A DNA stretch of 64,000 bases, from assembly GCA_035341665.1 (NCBI GenBank), contig DAOQVR010000003.1, positions 319,228 to 383,227 of the forward strand. The letters are read 5' to 3'. The notes beneath the pieces were generated by a model that worked only from the letters and a program-made list of their open reading frames with translations, did not search any database and was not told where the DNA came from. Both the position numbers and the translations under genes were made by a program. This document shows, in pieces, positions 9,563-17,494 of the stretch. The stretch is from DAOQVR01 sp035341665. GTDB taxonomy: Bacteria > Chloroflexota > Anaerolineae > JAAYZQ01. Each line of letters starts with the position of its first letter. Within the stretch, counting starts at the first letter, position 1.

Positions 9563-10717
9563 ATGCCAACGATTCCCAAGCTCGACATCACCAAGGACGA
9601 CCTGGGCCCCTTCTCGGGGCGTGGCCCGGCCTTTGTCACCTTTGGCGAGGTGATGGTGCGCGACACGCCGGCGGACATGGAGCGGCCGGAAAGAACTCGG
9701 CTCGTCCGCCTCTCCATGGCAGGCAGTGAGTACACCCTGGCGATGGGGCTGGCCCGGCTGGGGATCCCGTCCGCCTACATCACCCGTGTCCCCGACAATC
9801 CATACGGGCGTGCGGTGCGCAACATAGCCCGCGAGAACGGGGTGAACACCGACCACATTGCGTGGGCACCCAAGACCGAGCCGATCGGCCGCTTCATCTA
9901 CGAGATTGGCAAGACGCCGCGCCGCGACACGGGCATCTACCAACGGATGTTTTCGGCCGCCTCCAAGCTGGGAGCGGGCATGGTGGATTGGAGGGCGGCC
10001 CTCAGGGATGCTGCGCTGTTCCACACCTCCGGCATCACCTTCGGCCTGGCAACACACAGCCAGTACGAGCGCAACTACAACTACGAGGCGTTCCAGGAGG
10101 CGCTGCTCGCCAAGCCGGAGGGGTGCTTTGTCGGGCTCGACTTTAACTACCGTTCCACCCTCTGGACGGCCGACCAGGCGCGGGAGCTGATGACGCCGAT
10201 CGTCACCGACCACGTCGATCTGCTCATCACGACGATCGAGGACATGGCCCAGCTCTACGGCATGAGCTGCGGGCAGTACTCGGCCAAGCAGATCGTAGAC
10301 GGCGACATGGGCCAGGTGGAAGATGACGACATCCGATCCTTCGCCGAGCAGGTCCACAAGAGGTTCAAGACCCGGGTCGTGGCCATCACCATCCGCTACC
10401 CCGACTCGTTTGAGCAGCACCGCTGGGAGTCGGCCGCGGTGAATTCCGACGGTGACTTTTTCCGGTCACCCGCCGTCAAGCCGGTCACCCTGCTTGACCG
10501 GCTTGGGGGGGGCGATACCTGGAATGCGGGGTTCTACTACGGGCTGTTGACGGCGGGGACGGGCGAGGAAGGGCTCGCCAAGGGTGTCCTGGTCGGCGAC
10601 GCAGCCACCCGGCTGAAGCAGACCCTGATGTTCGACCTACCGATCATCGACCGGAGCGACATACAGGCGCTGCTGAAGGCCGACAGCGCCGGCGGAGGCA
10701 AGCGCACGTCACGATAG
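9563..10717 (+). CDS. PfkB-family sugar kinase, probable 2-keto-3-deoxygluconate kinase
   Basis: A 384-residue ribokinase-fold kinase. The N-terminal strand F-V-T-F-G-E-V-M-V-R-D-T-P, the substrate motif A-G-S-E-Y-T-L-A-M-G-L-A-R-L-G and the PfkB signature D-R-L-G-G-G-D-T-W-N-A-G-F (about residues 312-324, with the catalytic Asp in G-G-G-D) are clear. It is somewhat longer than typical KdgK, with an insertion after the third quarter. KDPG aldolase follows 92 bp downstream, so phosphorylation of KDG to KDPG is the most economical role. A 5-dehydro-2-deoxygluconokinase role (IolC type) is the main alternative, but no IolB/IolD/IolE neighbours are present. Confidence 0.82.
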   Translation: MPTIPKLDITKDDLGPFSGRGPAFVTFGEVMVRDTPADMERPERTRLVRLSMAGSEYTLAMGLARLGIPSAYITRVPDNPYGRAVRNIARENGVNTDHIAWAPKTEPIGRFIYEIGKTPRRDTGIYQRMFSAASKLGAGMVDWRAALRDAALFHTSGITFGLATHSQYERNYNYEAFQEALLAKPEGCFVGLDFNYRSTLWTADQARELMTPIVTDHVDLLITTIEDMAQLYGMSCGQYSAKQIVDGDMGQVEDDDIRSFAEQVHKRFKTRVVAITIRYPDSFEQHRWESAAVNSDGDFFRSPAVKPVTLLDRLGGGDTWNAGFYYGLLTAGTGEEGLAKGVLVGDAATRLKQTLMFDLPIIDRSDIQALLKADSAGGGKRTSR

Positions 10718-10809
10718 CAGGCAGGGCTGGGTCCACGGCGCGCGAACGCACGTCCGGCGAAAGGCCATCTCACTCCTGCACAGCCTGCCCATCGGCACCT
10801 GAGGAGACA

Positions 10810-11454
10810 ATGAACAAGACTGAGAAGCTGAGACTGATCCGCGAGACAGGTGTGATCGCGATCATGCGCGCATCGAGCTCAGAGCAGCTCATAGCGGCAG
10901 CCGACGCCATCCGTGCCGGCGGGGTAAAGGTCATCGAGGTGACCATGACCACCCCCGGAGCGCTGGGGGTCATCGAGCAGGCCGTCAAGCGGTATGGCGA
11001 CCAGGTGCTGTTTGGAGCGGGCACGGTGCTGGACGCCGAGACGGCACGCGCGGCGATCCTGGCGGGTGCCGGGTTCATCGTGGCGCCCACGATGAGCCTG
11101 CCGACCATCGCCCTGTGCAACCGGTATTCGACCCCGGTGATGCCGGGCTGCTTTACGCCGACGGAGATGCTGACGGCCTGGGAGGCGGGGGCAGACATGA
11201 TCAAGCTCTTCCCGGCCGACATCGGTGGGCCCGACCTGGTCAAGGCCATCCTGGCCCCCCTGCCTCAGCTCCAAATCGTGCCCGTCGGCGGCGTCGACTT
11301 GGGCACCGCCGCCGACTTTGTCCGCAAGGGGGCTGCGGCCCTGGGTGTCGGCAGCGCTCTCATCAACCAAAAACTACTGGACGCCGGCGACATGGGGGAG
11401 CTGACGCGCCGGGCGGAGGCGTTCATCGCCGAGGTGAAGAAGGGGCGCGGCTAA
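10810..11454 (+). CDS. eda: KDPG/KHG aldolase
   Basis: A 214-residue class I aldolase that cleaves 2-keto-3-deoxy-6-phosphogluconate to pyruvate and glyceraldehyde 3-phosphate. Visible are the E-V-T-M-T-T-P motif (the Glu general base), G-A-G-T-V-L-D, and the Schiff-base lysine in D-M-I-K-L-F-P-A-D, followed by the phosphate loop P-V-G-G-V-D. The arginine found in the E. coli E-V-T-L-R-T motif is replaced by Thr, which occurs in some homologues but could change substrate preference. The ATG follows tgaggaga. It completes the lower KDG branch together with the preceding kinase. Confidence 0.92.
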   Translation: MNKTEKLRLIRETGVIAIMRASSSEQLIAAADAIRAGGVKVIEVTMTTPGALGVIEQAVKRYGDQVLFGAGTVLDAETARAAILAGAGFIVAPTMSLPTIALCNRYSTPVMPGCFTPTEMLTAWEAGADMIKLFPADIGGPDLVKAILAPLPQLQIVPVGGVDLGTAADFVRKGAAALGVGSALINQKLLDAGDMGELTRRAEAFIAEVKKGRG

Positions 11455-11536
11455 GGCCGGCGCGCAGAGGCCCATTCGGCAGGGGATGGGCAGAGGCAGG
11501 ATCAGTCAAGGCGTACCGTGGGGGAGGCTTGAGACG

Positions 11537-12964
11537 ATGATCTACCCGAGGTCTGTGGTTGAGCTCGACGGCACGACGTTCATGCTCGTGCGGGACGCTG
11601 AGGGCAAGCACCTCAGCATCCGGGGAGATGCGCGCGGCTTCGAGGGCAAGTCGGGGGCGGAGGGCCTCTTCCTGGGACCGCTCAGCCGGGCCAATGCTGC
11701 CGCGCTGCGAGATCGGCTGTCCTGGCTGCGGCCGGTGCCGCTCGGCCTGCAGAAGTCGGCAGGCTTTGGGGACCGGCTGGGGCCCGCCACGCCGGGGCAC
11801 CTCCGCGCCACGCGGGCAGCCGGCGGCATTGCCCCGATTGTCGCGCAGCAATCCATGCGCGAGAACGTTCGGACCGGCCGCACCCCGCAGCAGGTGATGG
11901 ACGATGCGATGTGGGGCGTGTTTCAAGAGGGCTGGCGCGAGCCGTGGGGGGCCGACGCGGACCACCTCAAGACCACAGAGGACATCGACCTGTGCGCGGC
12001 AGCCGGCTATACCTTCTTCACGATCGATCCCGGCGACCACGTTGACAGCGAAGCGGACCTGTCCCCGGCAGGCGATACGGAGTGGCTGCAGAGGAGGCTC
12101 GAGGGCCTTCCATGGCGCGACCTGGGAGGCGATGCTGCACAGCTGCGCGCCCGCTACTTGGGCCGGCAGTTCGGCGTCGAGGGCTTTGTGCTCGAGCTGG
12201 GCGCCGAGGCGCTGCTGCGTGCCGCCGCCAAGTATGGGCGCGCAATCGCCCACACGGCGCGCATGTACCGCCACCTGGTCACCGTCATGGGCAGCCGGCC
12301 CTTTGAGCTGGAGGTCTCGGTCGACGAGACCGCAACCCCGACTACGCCGGAGGAGCATCTCTTCATTGCCAGCGAGCTGGCCCGGCTCGGGGTCCGCTGG
12401 GTGAGCCTGGCGCCCCGCTACGTGGGAAGGTTCGAGAAGGGCGTCGACTACATCGGCGACCTAGCCGAGTTCGCGTCCCAGCTTGAGAAGCATGCTGCGA
12501 TCGCCCGTGTCCTGGGGCCCTACAAGCTCAGCATCCACTCCGGCTCGGACAAGTTCACCGTCTACCCGTTCTTTGCGCGGGAGGCGCACGAGCTGGTGCA
12601 CCTCAAGACGGCCGGAACCAGTTACCTGGAGGCCCTCCGGACGATCGCCGGGGTAGACCCGGCTCTCTTCCGCCAGATCCTGGCCTTTGGACGGGACTGC
12701 TACGAAAGGGACCGGGCGACCTACCACGTTTCGGGCGAGCTGTCGCGCGTTCCGGCGCCGGAGAGCCTGGCGGACGGCCAGCTTGCCGGGTTTCTCGACC
12801 TCTTTGACGCGCGGCAGGTACTGCACGTGACCTTTGGCTCCGCGCTGGAGCGTTTCGGTAGAGAGATCCTGGCAGTGCTGGCGGCACACGAGGAAGCGTA
12901 CTACGCCGCCCTCGAGACCCACTTTGCGCGCCACCTGGCGCCCTTTGCGGAGAGTGCATCATGA
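11537..12964 (+). CDS. uxaE: Tagaturonate epimerase-like protein (UxaE family)
   Basis: A 475-residue protein. The length, the opening I-Y-P-R-S-V, the segment T-T-E-D-I-D-L-C-A-A-A-G-Y-T-F-F-T-I-D-P-G-D-H-V given here in part, and the motif I-H-S-G-S-D-K-F-T-V-Y-P correspond to what I recall of UxaE, the D-tagaturonate/D-fructuronate epimerase described in Thermotoga. Start 11537 follows ggggagg; the in-frame upstream ATG at 11486 lacks a good ribosome site. Its stop overlaps the galU start by 4 bp. The reaction would connect D-tagaturonate, the IolO product, to D-fructuronate and the KDG route. Assignment rests on memory of the family rather than alignment. Confidence 0.75.
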   Translation: MIYPRSVVELDGTTFMLVRDAEGKHLSIRGDARGFEGKSGAEGLFLGPLSRANAAALRDRLSWLRPVPLGLQKSAGFGDRLGPATPGHLRATRAAGGIAPIVAQQSMRENVRTGRTPQQVMDDAMWGVFQEGWREPWGADADHLKTTEDIDLCAAAGYTFFTIDPGDHVDSEADLSPAGDTEWLQRRLEGLPWRDLGGDAAQLRARYLGRQFGVEGFVLELGAEALLRAAAKYGRAIAHTARMYRHLVTVMGSRPFELEVSVDETATPTTPEEHLFIASELARLGVRWVSLAPRYVGRFEKGVDYIGDLAEFASQLEKHAAIARVLGPYKLSIHSGSDKFTVYPFFAREAHELVHLKTAGTSYLEALRTIAGVDPALFRQILAFGRDCYERDRATYHVSGELSRVPAPESLADGQLAGFLDLFDARQVLHVTFGSALERFGREILAVLAAHEEAYYAALETHFARHLAPFAESAS

Positions 12965-13860
12965 AGCAGATCACCAAGGCGATTGTCCCGGCGGCAGGGT
13001 TGGGCACGCGGCTGTTGCCCGCCACCAAGGCCCAGCCGAAGGAGATGCTGCCGGTAGGGCGCAAGCCGGTGGTGCAGTGGGTGGTCGAGGAGCTGCAGGC
13101 AGCCAGCCTCAGCCAGATCCTCATCATCACCGGCCGCCACAAGAGGACCATCGAAGATCACCTCGACGCCGACCCGCAGCTTGTCGCCGGTCTGAAGGAG
13201 GCGGGCCGAGAGTCGGTGTTGGAGGACCTGGCCTACCTGGACGACAAGTCCCGCTTCCTCTTCACCCGCCAGAGCGAGCCGAAGGGGCTGGGCCATGCGG
13301 TGTCGCTGTGCGCCGACTTTGTCAATGGGGCCGACTGCGTCGTCGCCCTTGGCGACAGCCTCATCGCTGCCGAGGACCCCGCGGCGCCCCTGGTGGCGAT
13401 GATGAAGGCGTTCTGTGACTTGGATGCCGCCGCCGTGGTAGCGGTGGAGCGAGTCCCGCCGGAGGAGACCTTCCGCTACGGCATCGTCAGCCTGGAAGGG
13501 CCAGAGCCCCCTCCCGGAGAGCCGGTCGCGATCGACGACATCGTAGAAAAGCCCTCCCAGGGCAGCGCGCCGAGCAACCTGGCAGTGGCAGCACGCTATG
13601 TCTTTGCACCGTCCATCTTTGAGGCCCTGGCGCGCACCCTGCCCGACCGGCGCGGCGAGATCCAGCTGACCGATGCCATCCGGCTCCTGGTACACCGCGG
13701 GCAAAAGGTCTATGCCTGGGTTCTAGGCCCGGGCCAATCCCGGTACGACGTGGGGAATTTCGAGAGCTACTACCGGGCGTTTGTGGACTTTGCGCTTGCG
13801 GACGAGAAGTACGGCTACATGGTCCGCAAGTACATCAAGGCCAAGGCCTATGAGCTCTGA
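12961..13860 (+). CDS. galU: UTP-glucose-1-phosphate uridylyltransferase (GalU family)
   Basis: A 299-residue nucleotidyltransferase with the signature A-A-G-L-G-T-R-L-L-P-A-T-K (residues 11-23), P-K-E-M-L-P, the metal-binding region A-L-G-D-S-L-I and the C-terminal G-R-Y-D-x-G-like motif S-R-Y-D-V-G. It makes UDP-sugars from UTP and a sugar 1-phosphate. It starts inside the uxaE stop codon (ATGA) and overlaps the following GHMP kinase by 11 bp, so the three are translationally coupled. Because the next gene resembles glucuronokinase, this copy may act on glucuronate 1-phosphate rather than, or as well as, glucose 1-phosphate; this is inference. Confidence 0.9.
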   Translation: MKQITKAIVPAAGLGTRLLPATKAQPKEMLPVGRKPVVQWVVEELQAASLSQILIITGRHKRTIEDHLDADPQLVAGLKEAGRESVLEDLAYLDDKSRFLFTRQSEPKGLGHAVSLCADFVNGADCVVALGDSLIAAEDPAAPLVAMMKAFCDLDAAAVVAVERVPPEETFRYGIVSLEGPEPPPGEPVAIDDIVEKPSQGSAPSNLAVAARYVFAPSIFEALARTLPDRRGEIQLTDAIRLLVHRGQKVYAWVLGPGQSRYDVGNFESYYRAFVDFALADEKYGYMVRKYIKAKAYEL

Positions 13861-14860
13861 GAGAGGCAAGCTGACCTGCTCCGCCCCGGGCAGGTGCGGC
13901 ATCATCGGCAATCCGACCGACATGTATGGCGGCTCGGTGCTCTCGTGCTCCGTCCCGCTGCGCGCCTCCGTGACCATCACAGCAGCGCCTCGCCTGGTTC
14001 TTGAGACCAATGGGCAGCAGTGCGAGATCCGCTCTGAGGAGGACCTGCGCCCCCACCAGGACCGGTTCGACATTGCCAGGGCGATCCTGGACTATTTGCA
14101 CCTGCCGGAGCTGGCATGCAAGCTTGAGTACGACAGCGAGATCCCGCTGCGCAGCGGATTGGCCGGCTCCACGGCGCTGACCGTCGCCATGCTGCGGGCG
14201 CTGCTGGAGTGGCTGGGCATCCACCTCAACCTCTACCAAGTGGCCGAGAGGGCCCGCTACATCGAGCTGAACTACCTGTTGGTGGTCTGCGGCTACCAGG
14301 ACGCCTATATGACCACCTTCGGCGGGCTGAACTATATGGACTATCGCGGCAAGCAGTTCTACCGCCGCGCAGAGGCGGAGCTGTACGCCACGATCGAGCC
14401 GCTGGCGAGCTACGTTCCCGGGCTGCCCTTCGTCCTGGGGTACACCGGCGTCGAGCACTCTTCCCATGCGGTGCACAAGCCGCTGCGGGAGCGATGGCTG
14501 GAGGGAGACCAGGCAGTGGTCCAGGGGTACGAGCGGATCACCGAGATGGCCCGCATGGGCAAGAAGGCGCTAATCGAGGGAGACTGGCCGGTGCTGGGCC
14601 GCCTGATGGACGAGAATCACACCATCCAGCGGGACCTGGGGGGTTCTGGCGAGTCGAACGAGATCCTGATCGCCGCAGCGCGGGCCGCGGGCGCCCTGGG
14701 TGCCAAGCTGGCGGGTGCCGGCGACGGAGGGACGATCATCGCCCTGTGGCCGTGGAAGGACTCCACGCCGCTGGAGGAAGCGCTCTGCCGGGCCGGCGCG
14801 TGCGCCATCTACCGGCCGCAGGTCGTGCCCGGGGTGACCGTGGAGAGGGTAGATGACTGA
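13850..14860 (+). CDS. GHMP kinase, glucuronokinase-like
   Basis: A 336-residue GHMP-superfamily kinase. It opens with A-P-G-R-C-G-I-I-G-N-P-T-D-M-Y-G-G, has the ATP-binding motif P-L-R-S-G-L-A-G-S-T-A-L (about residues 103-114), G-Y-Q-D-A-Y-x4-G-G-L-N-Y-M-D, and a C-terminal K-L-A-G-A-G-D-G-G. The G-N-P-T/S-D-x-Y-G start, R-x-G-L-S/A-G-S and R-W-L-E/D-G-D segments resemble plant glucuronokinase more than galactokinase, mevalonate kinase or HddA, judged by memory. It would make glucuronate 1-phosphate for the GalU protein encoded just upstream. The start inside galU gives an 11-bp overlap; the stop overlaps the next gene by 8 bp. Confidence 0.7.
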   Translation: MSSERGKLTCSAPGRCGIIGNPTDMYGGSVLSCSVPLRASVTITAAPRLVLETNGQQCEIRSEEDLRPHQDRFDIARAILDYLHLPELACKLEYDSEIPLRSGLAGSTALTVAMLRALLEWLGIHLNLYQVAERARYIELNYLLVVCGYQDAYMTTFGGLNYMDYRGKQFYRRAEAELYATIEPLASYVPGLPFVLGYTGVEHSSHAVHKPLRERWLEGDQAVVQGYERITEMARMGKKALIEGDWPVLGRLMDENHTIQRDLGGSGESNEILIAAARAAGALGAKLAGAGDGGTIIALWPWKDSTPLEEALCRAGACAIYRPQVVPGVTVERVDD

Positions 14861-15605
14861 CCATGACCGGCTTTTCTCGGTAGCAGGGAAACGGGCCCTG
14901 GTCACCGGTGGCTGTGCCGGACTGGGGCGGGCCATGGCCGAGGCGCTGATCGAGCGCGGCGCGCGTGTGGCCGTTGCCGACATGTCGCCACGGGTGGTGG
15001 AGGTTGCGCAGGAGATGGGTGCCGTTCCCCTGCTCGTCGACCTGTCGGACCGGGCACAGGCGGTGGCGCTGGTGGGCCGTGCCGTCGATGCGCTGGGCGG
15101 GCTTGACATCCTGGTGAACAACGCCGGCGCGCAGCGCCGCCATCCCGCCGAGGACTTTCCGCTGGAGGACTGGGATTTCGTCCTGTCCGTCAACCTCGAC
15201 GCAGCGTGGATCGTAGCGCAGGCGGCCGGGCGGGTTATGCTGGCCCAGGGCCACGGCAAGATCATCAACGTCTGCTCGATGCTCAGTTTTGGCGGAGGGC
15301 TAACTGTGCCAGCCTATTCGGCCAGCAAGGGAGCCCTGGCACAGATCACCAAGGCGCTCAGCAACGAGTGGGCGGCGCGGGGCATCAACGTGAATGGAAT
15401 TGCGCCCGGCTACATGGACACCGCGCTGAACACCGCGCTGGTGGGCAACCCCGACCGTGAGCCGGGGATCCTGGCACGCATCCCTGCCGGGCGGTGGGGC
15501 GTACCGGACGACCTGAAGGGCGTCGTGGTCTTTCTCTCGTCGGACGCTTCCAGCTACGTGCACGGGGCAATCCTCCCCATCGACGGCGGGTACCTGGGGC
15601 GGTAG
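14853..15605 (+). CDS. kduD: SDR oxidoreductase, KduD-like 2-deoxy-D-gluconate 3-dehydrogenase
   Basis: A 250-residue classical short-chain dehydrogenase: cofactor motif T-G-G-C-A-G-L-G (residues 19-26), N-N-A-G-A-Q-R-R, catalytic Ser, and Tyr-x3-Lys in Y-S-A-S-K. The N-N-A-G-x-Q/K-R-R variant, N-E-W-A-A-R-G-I-N-V-N-G-I-A-P-G-Y and I-P-A-G-R-W-G are typical of KduD, which interconverts 2,5-diketo-3-deoxygluconate and KDG. This fits delivery of KDG to the kinase and aldolase upstream. It overlaps the GHMP kinase gene by 8 bp and is the last gene of the + strand operon; no clear terminator follows. Gluconate 5-dehydrogenase is the closest alternative. Confidence 0.83.
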   Translation: MTDHDRLFSVAGKRALVTGGCAGLGRAMAEALIERGARVAVADMSPRVVEVAQEMGAVPLLVDLSDRAQAVALVGRAVDALGGLDILVNNAGAQRRHPAEDFPLEDWDFVLSVNLDAAWIVAQAAGRVMLAQGHGKIINVCSMLSFGGGLTVPAYSASKGALAQITKALSNEWAARGINVNGIAPGYMDTALNTALVGNPDREPGILARIPAGRWGVPDDLKGVVVFLSSDASSYVHGAILPIDGGYLGR

Positions 15606-15810
15606 CGTGCGGTCCGAGCCGGCCTGTGCCCTCGAAGGGGAGGCAAAGCCGGCACCCGACCAACGCCCACGGCCCTCCATTCCGCTGGGGCCTGTGTTCG
15701 CCTTGGTGACTTTCGGCGACAGGGAGCCGAGTGTGCAGGGTTGCCGAACTGTGCCACTGTGCCAGGATTTTGAGGGTACTATCCCGAAATGCCCGAATTT
15801 CCAGAAACGA

Positions 15811-15894
15811 CTATCGACAGAGCCGCTGCAGGAGGTCGAACTGGCCAATGGCCGCCAGGTTGGTCAACGGCGAGGTGTTGCTGACGACGATCAT
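15811..15894 (-). pseudogene. Truncated PIN-domain toxin (DUF3368-like) remnant
   Basis: Starting at the ATG that overlaps the UPF0175 stop codon (ATGA), the frame reads 27 codons and stops at TAG. Its residues M-I-V-V-S-N-T-S-P-L-T-N-L-A-A-I-G match the first strand and helix of DUF3368 PIN toxins, including the first catalytic-acid region (here N in S-N-T rather than the usual D). The rest of the ~160-residue domain is not found in any frame down to the end of kduD. The coupling is that of a normal antitoxin-toxin pair, so the toxin has been cut off. The sequence beyond the stop (about 15741-15790) resembles the TTGCA-rich repeat at 26.4-26.6 kb, perhaps marking an insertion. Confidence 0.65.
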
Positions 15895-16148
15895 AGCCTG
15901 CCCATCTCACGCAGCGTGGCCACGTCCTCGTCGAGATCAGACGCGTCGAAGTGCGGGGGGATACGCCGAGACGCCAAAAGCTGGCGGAACTCCCACAAAG
16001 CCATGCCGGCCAGCTCGCGCGCCTTGCCAATCGAGAGGCGCTCCTGGGCATACAGATGGAGCGCCATTTCCACCTTCAGATCCGCCGGCGTCATCCGGGC
16101 AGAGTCCAGCACATCCTGAGGGACTTCGAGTACTCGAACAGCGCTCAC
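15891..16148 (-). CDS. UPF0175 family antitoxin
   Basis: An 85-residue protein if started at the GTG at 16148, which follows an aaagga SD; the frame is open further to 16217, but the extra residues have no family counterpart. The core L-E-V-P-x-D-V-L, the helix A-Q-E-R-L-S-I-G-K-A-R-E-L-A-G-M-A-L-W-E-F and the terminal I-P-P-H-F-D-A-S-D-L-D-E-D match UPF0175 DNA-binding antitoxins. The partner PIN toxin downstream is truncated, making this an orphan antitoxin that could still repress its promoter or neutralise related PIN toxins such as the one at 16499-17020. Confidence 0.8.
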   Translation of the reverse strand: MSAVRVLEVPQDVLDSARMTPADLKVEMALHLYAQERLSIGKARELAGMALWEFRQLLASRRIPPHFDASDLDEDVATLREMGRL

Positions 16149-16234
16149 CTTGTCGTTCCTTTCCCGCTTGTCAGGCATCAGCACGTAGCACAAGCAACGC
16201 CCGACTAGCGGCACCACCGTCGTGATCGTACCCG

Positions 16235-16263
16235 ATCATAACACGATTTCCTTCGGGAGGCAA
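16235..16263 (-). promoter_or_regulatory. Promoter of the first UPF0175 module
   Basis: On the minus strand TTGCCT (16263-16258) and TATGAT (16240-16235) are separated by exactly 17 bp. This fits a housekeeping sigma-factor promoter and would start transcription near 16228, ahead of the antitoxin gene. Confidence 0.6.
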
Positions 16264-16357
16264 GCGGCTTTTTCTGCCTCAGTTGAGCGGTGAATGCCAA
16301 CGGCTCGAACGGTGCGGGCGGACCTGCTAGGATCGTATCCCTTTGGCAGCGCGAGAC

Positions 16358-16436
16358 TACAACGAACGTTCTGGTTCATCCATGGATGAGCATCCATGGG
16401 ATACGAGGGATACCGGGTGACGTTCCGATGGCCGGT
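16358..16436. repeat. Dispersed ~75-bp repeat, copy 1
   Basis: Shares with copies at 17365 and 19005 the blocks GAACGTTCT or a close variant, TCATCC-TGGATGAGCATCCATGGGATA and GGGTGACGTTC. It contains the perfect 12-bp palindrome CATCCATGGATG and two ACGTTC hexamers near its ends. It lies about 95 bp upstream of the promoter of the first TA module and is in the same orientation as the other copies. Confidence 0.85.
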
Positions 16437-16498
16437 GGGGACCGCAGCTCAGGCTTGTGCCCTTCCAAGCGGGGACACTCAAGGCGTGATTAGTGGGT

Positions 16499-17020
16499 CT
16501 ACGGAGCTTCGCCGGCCAAGCGCAGAGCTGCTTGGTAGAGGTCAGGGCTCATGTGGAACCCTTCTGCCACGGCTGCGTCGATAAGCGGGCGGGCGGCAGG
16601 GACCAAGCCGGAGCGCTTGGCGCGCACCACCAGACCAAGCGTACCTGCTACAGGCAGCCCCAACGCCTCGGCGGCTCGGCGCGCCTGCATATCGTCCAAC
16701 CCGGCAACGCAACCGGGATGAGCGTTGGCAAAGGCGATCACCGCGAGCTCACCTGGCCCCAGGCGGCTGGGCGGCAGCACATCGATCGTCGCCTGAGGTA
16801 CTGGTACGAGAACTGCCCATGGGAGGTCCTTTGGATCAACCGTGTCCCGCCGGAGAACCCGCCCCATGTCAAGCTCCAGGTCCACGGCCTCGGGCACCCA
16901 GACGGGGTCAAAGAGTGCGGGCAACAGGCCGATCTGGCCAATGCGGCCCAGGTACAGCAGGATCGTGGTGTCGCAGGCAGTGGGCCGGCTAGGCACCGGA
17001 TAGCTCTCTTCGCAGGTCAT
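16499..17020 (-). CDS. PIN-domain toxin (DUF3368-like)
   Basis: A 173-residue PIN-fold protein, the predicted RNase toxin of a type II pair. Acidic residues expected of the active site are visible in C-D-T-T-I-L-L-Y-L (about residue 17), P-G-E-L-A-V-I (about 92) and G-L-D-D-M-Q-A-R-R-A-A-E (about 110). The first ATG lies inside the antitoxin gene, giving a 32-bp overlap; a start nearer C-D-T-T would be more typical of the family but no better codon is evident. It is intact, in contrast to the truncated homologue at 15811-15894. It would be held inactive by the UPF0175 protein encoded upstream. Confidence 0.75.
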   Translation of the reverse strand: MTCEESYPVPSRPTACDTTILLYLGRIGQIGLLPALFDPVWVPEAVDLELDMGRVLRRDTVDPKDLPWAVLVPVPQATIDVLPPSRLGPGELAVIAFANAHPGCVAGLDDMQARRAAEALGLPVAGTLGLVVRAKRSGLVPAARPLIDAAVAEGFHMSPDLYQAALRLAGEAP

Positions 17021-17243
17021 CGCCCGTGATCTGTGACACGGGGGTATCGTACTCTGCGCACAGGTCGAGGAACATCACGCGCGGCACTCCCGCCATCTCT
17101 GCCGCCGCGCCCGACGAGAGCTTACCCAGGCGGAATAGCATCAGCGCAGAGTAGAGGCGCATGTCACGCGCCAGCTCCTCAGGAGTGCGGTTGAGCATCT
17201 GCCGGATCTCGCCTGGAACCTGTATGACAAGCGCTTCTTCCAT
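16989..17243 (-). CDS. UPF0175 family antitoxin
   Basis: An 84-residue UPF0175 protein: opening V-I-Q-V-P-G-E-I-R-Q-M-L, central helix-turn-helix-like segment R-L-G-K-L-S-S-G-A-A-A-E-M-A-G-V-P-R, and the terminal I-T-G-D-D-L-R-R-E-L. The ATG follows ggaggtag and a TGGACA-17-TATTAT promoter. It overlaps the downstream PIN toxin gene, typical of type II toxin-antitoxin operons. The predicted role is to bind and inhibit the PIN RNase and repress the operon. Confidence 0.82.
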   Translation of the reverse strand: MEEALVIQVPGEIRQMLNRTPEELARDMRLYSALMLFRLGKLSSGAAAEMAGVPRVMFLDLCAEYDTPVSQITGDDLRRELSGA

Positions 17244-17261
17244 GGCCTACCTCCGCTGCTC

Positions 17262-17290
17262 ATAATACACTGAACGCGAGGTTCTGTCCA
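17262..17290 (-). promoter_or_regulatory. Promoter of the second UPF0175-PIN module
   Basis: Minus-strand TGGACA (17290-17285) and TATTAT (17267-17262) are separated by 17 bp, placing the transcript start near 17255, about 12 bp before the antitoxin ATG. Confidence 0.65.
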
Positions 17291-17364
17291 CTGCCCCTCA
17301 CATCGTGAGATTGCTCAGGTCATGCCAAACAGGCGGTCGAAACCAGTCGTGGGTGCACCGAATG

Positions 17365-17445
17365 TACAACGAACGTTCTATTTCATCCGTGTATGAGCAT
17401 CCATGGGATAGGGGGGATGCAGGGTGACGTTCAGGTGGCCTGTGC
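17365..17445. repeat. Dispersed ~75-bp repeat, copy 2
   Basis: Same element as copies 1 and 3. Here the first arm is slightly mutated (TCATCCGTGTATGAG), breaking the 12-bp palindrome, while GAGCATCCATGGGATAGGGG and GGGTGACGTTCAGGTGGCC are kept. It lies 75 bp upstream of the second TA promoter and 50 bp downstream of the AbiEii gene. Confidence 0.85.
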
Positions 17446-17494
17446 GTGCAAGCAGCAGTCAAGCGCAGACGGTTCTTGCTTGGGGATGTGAGGC

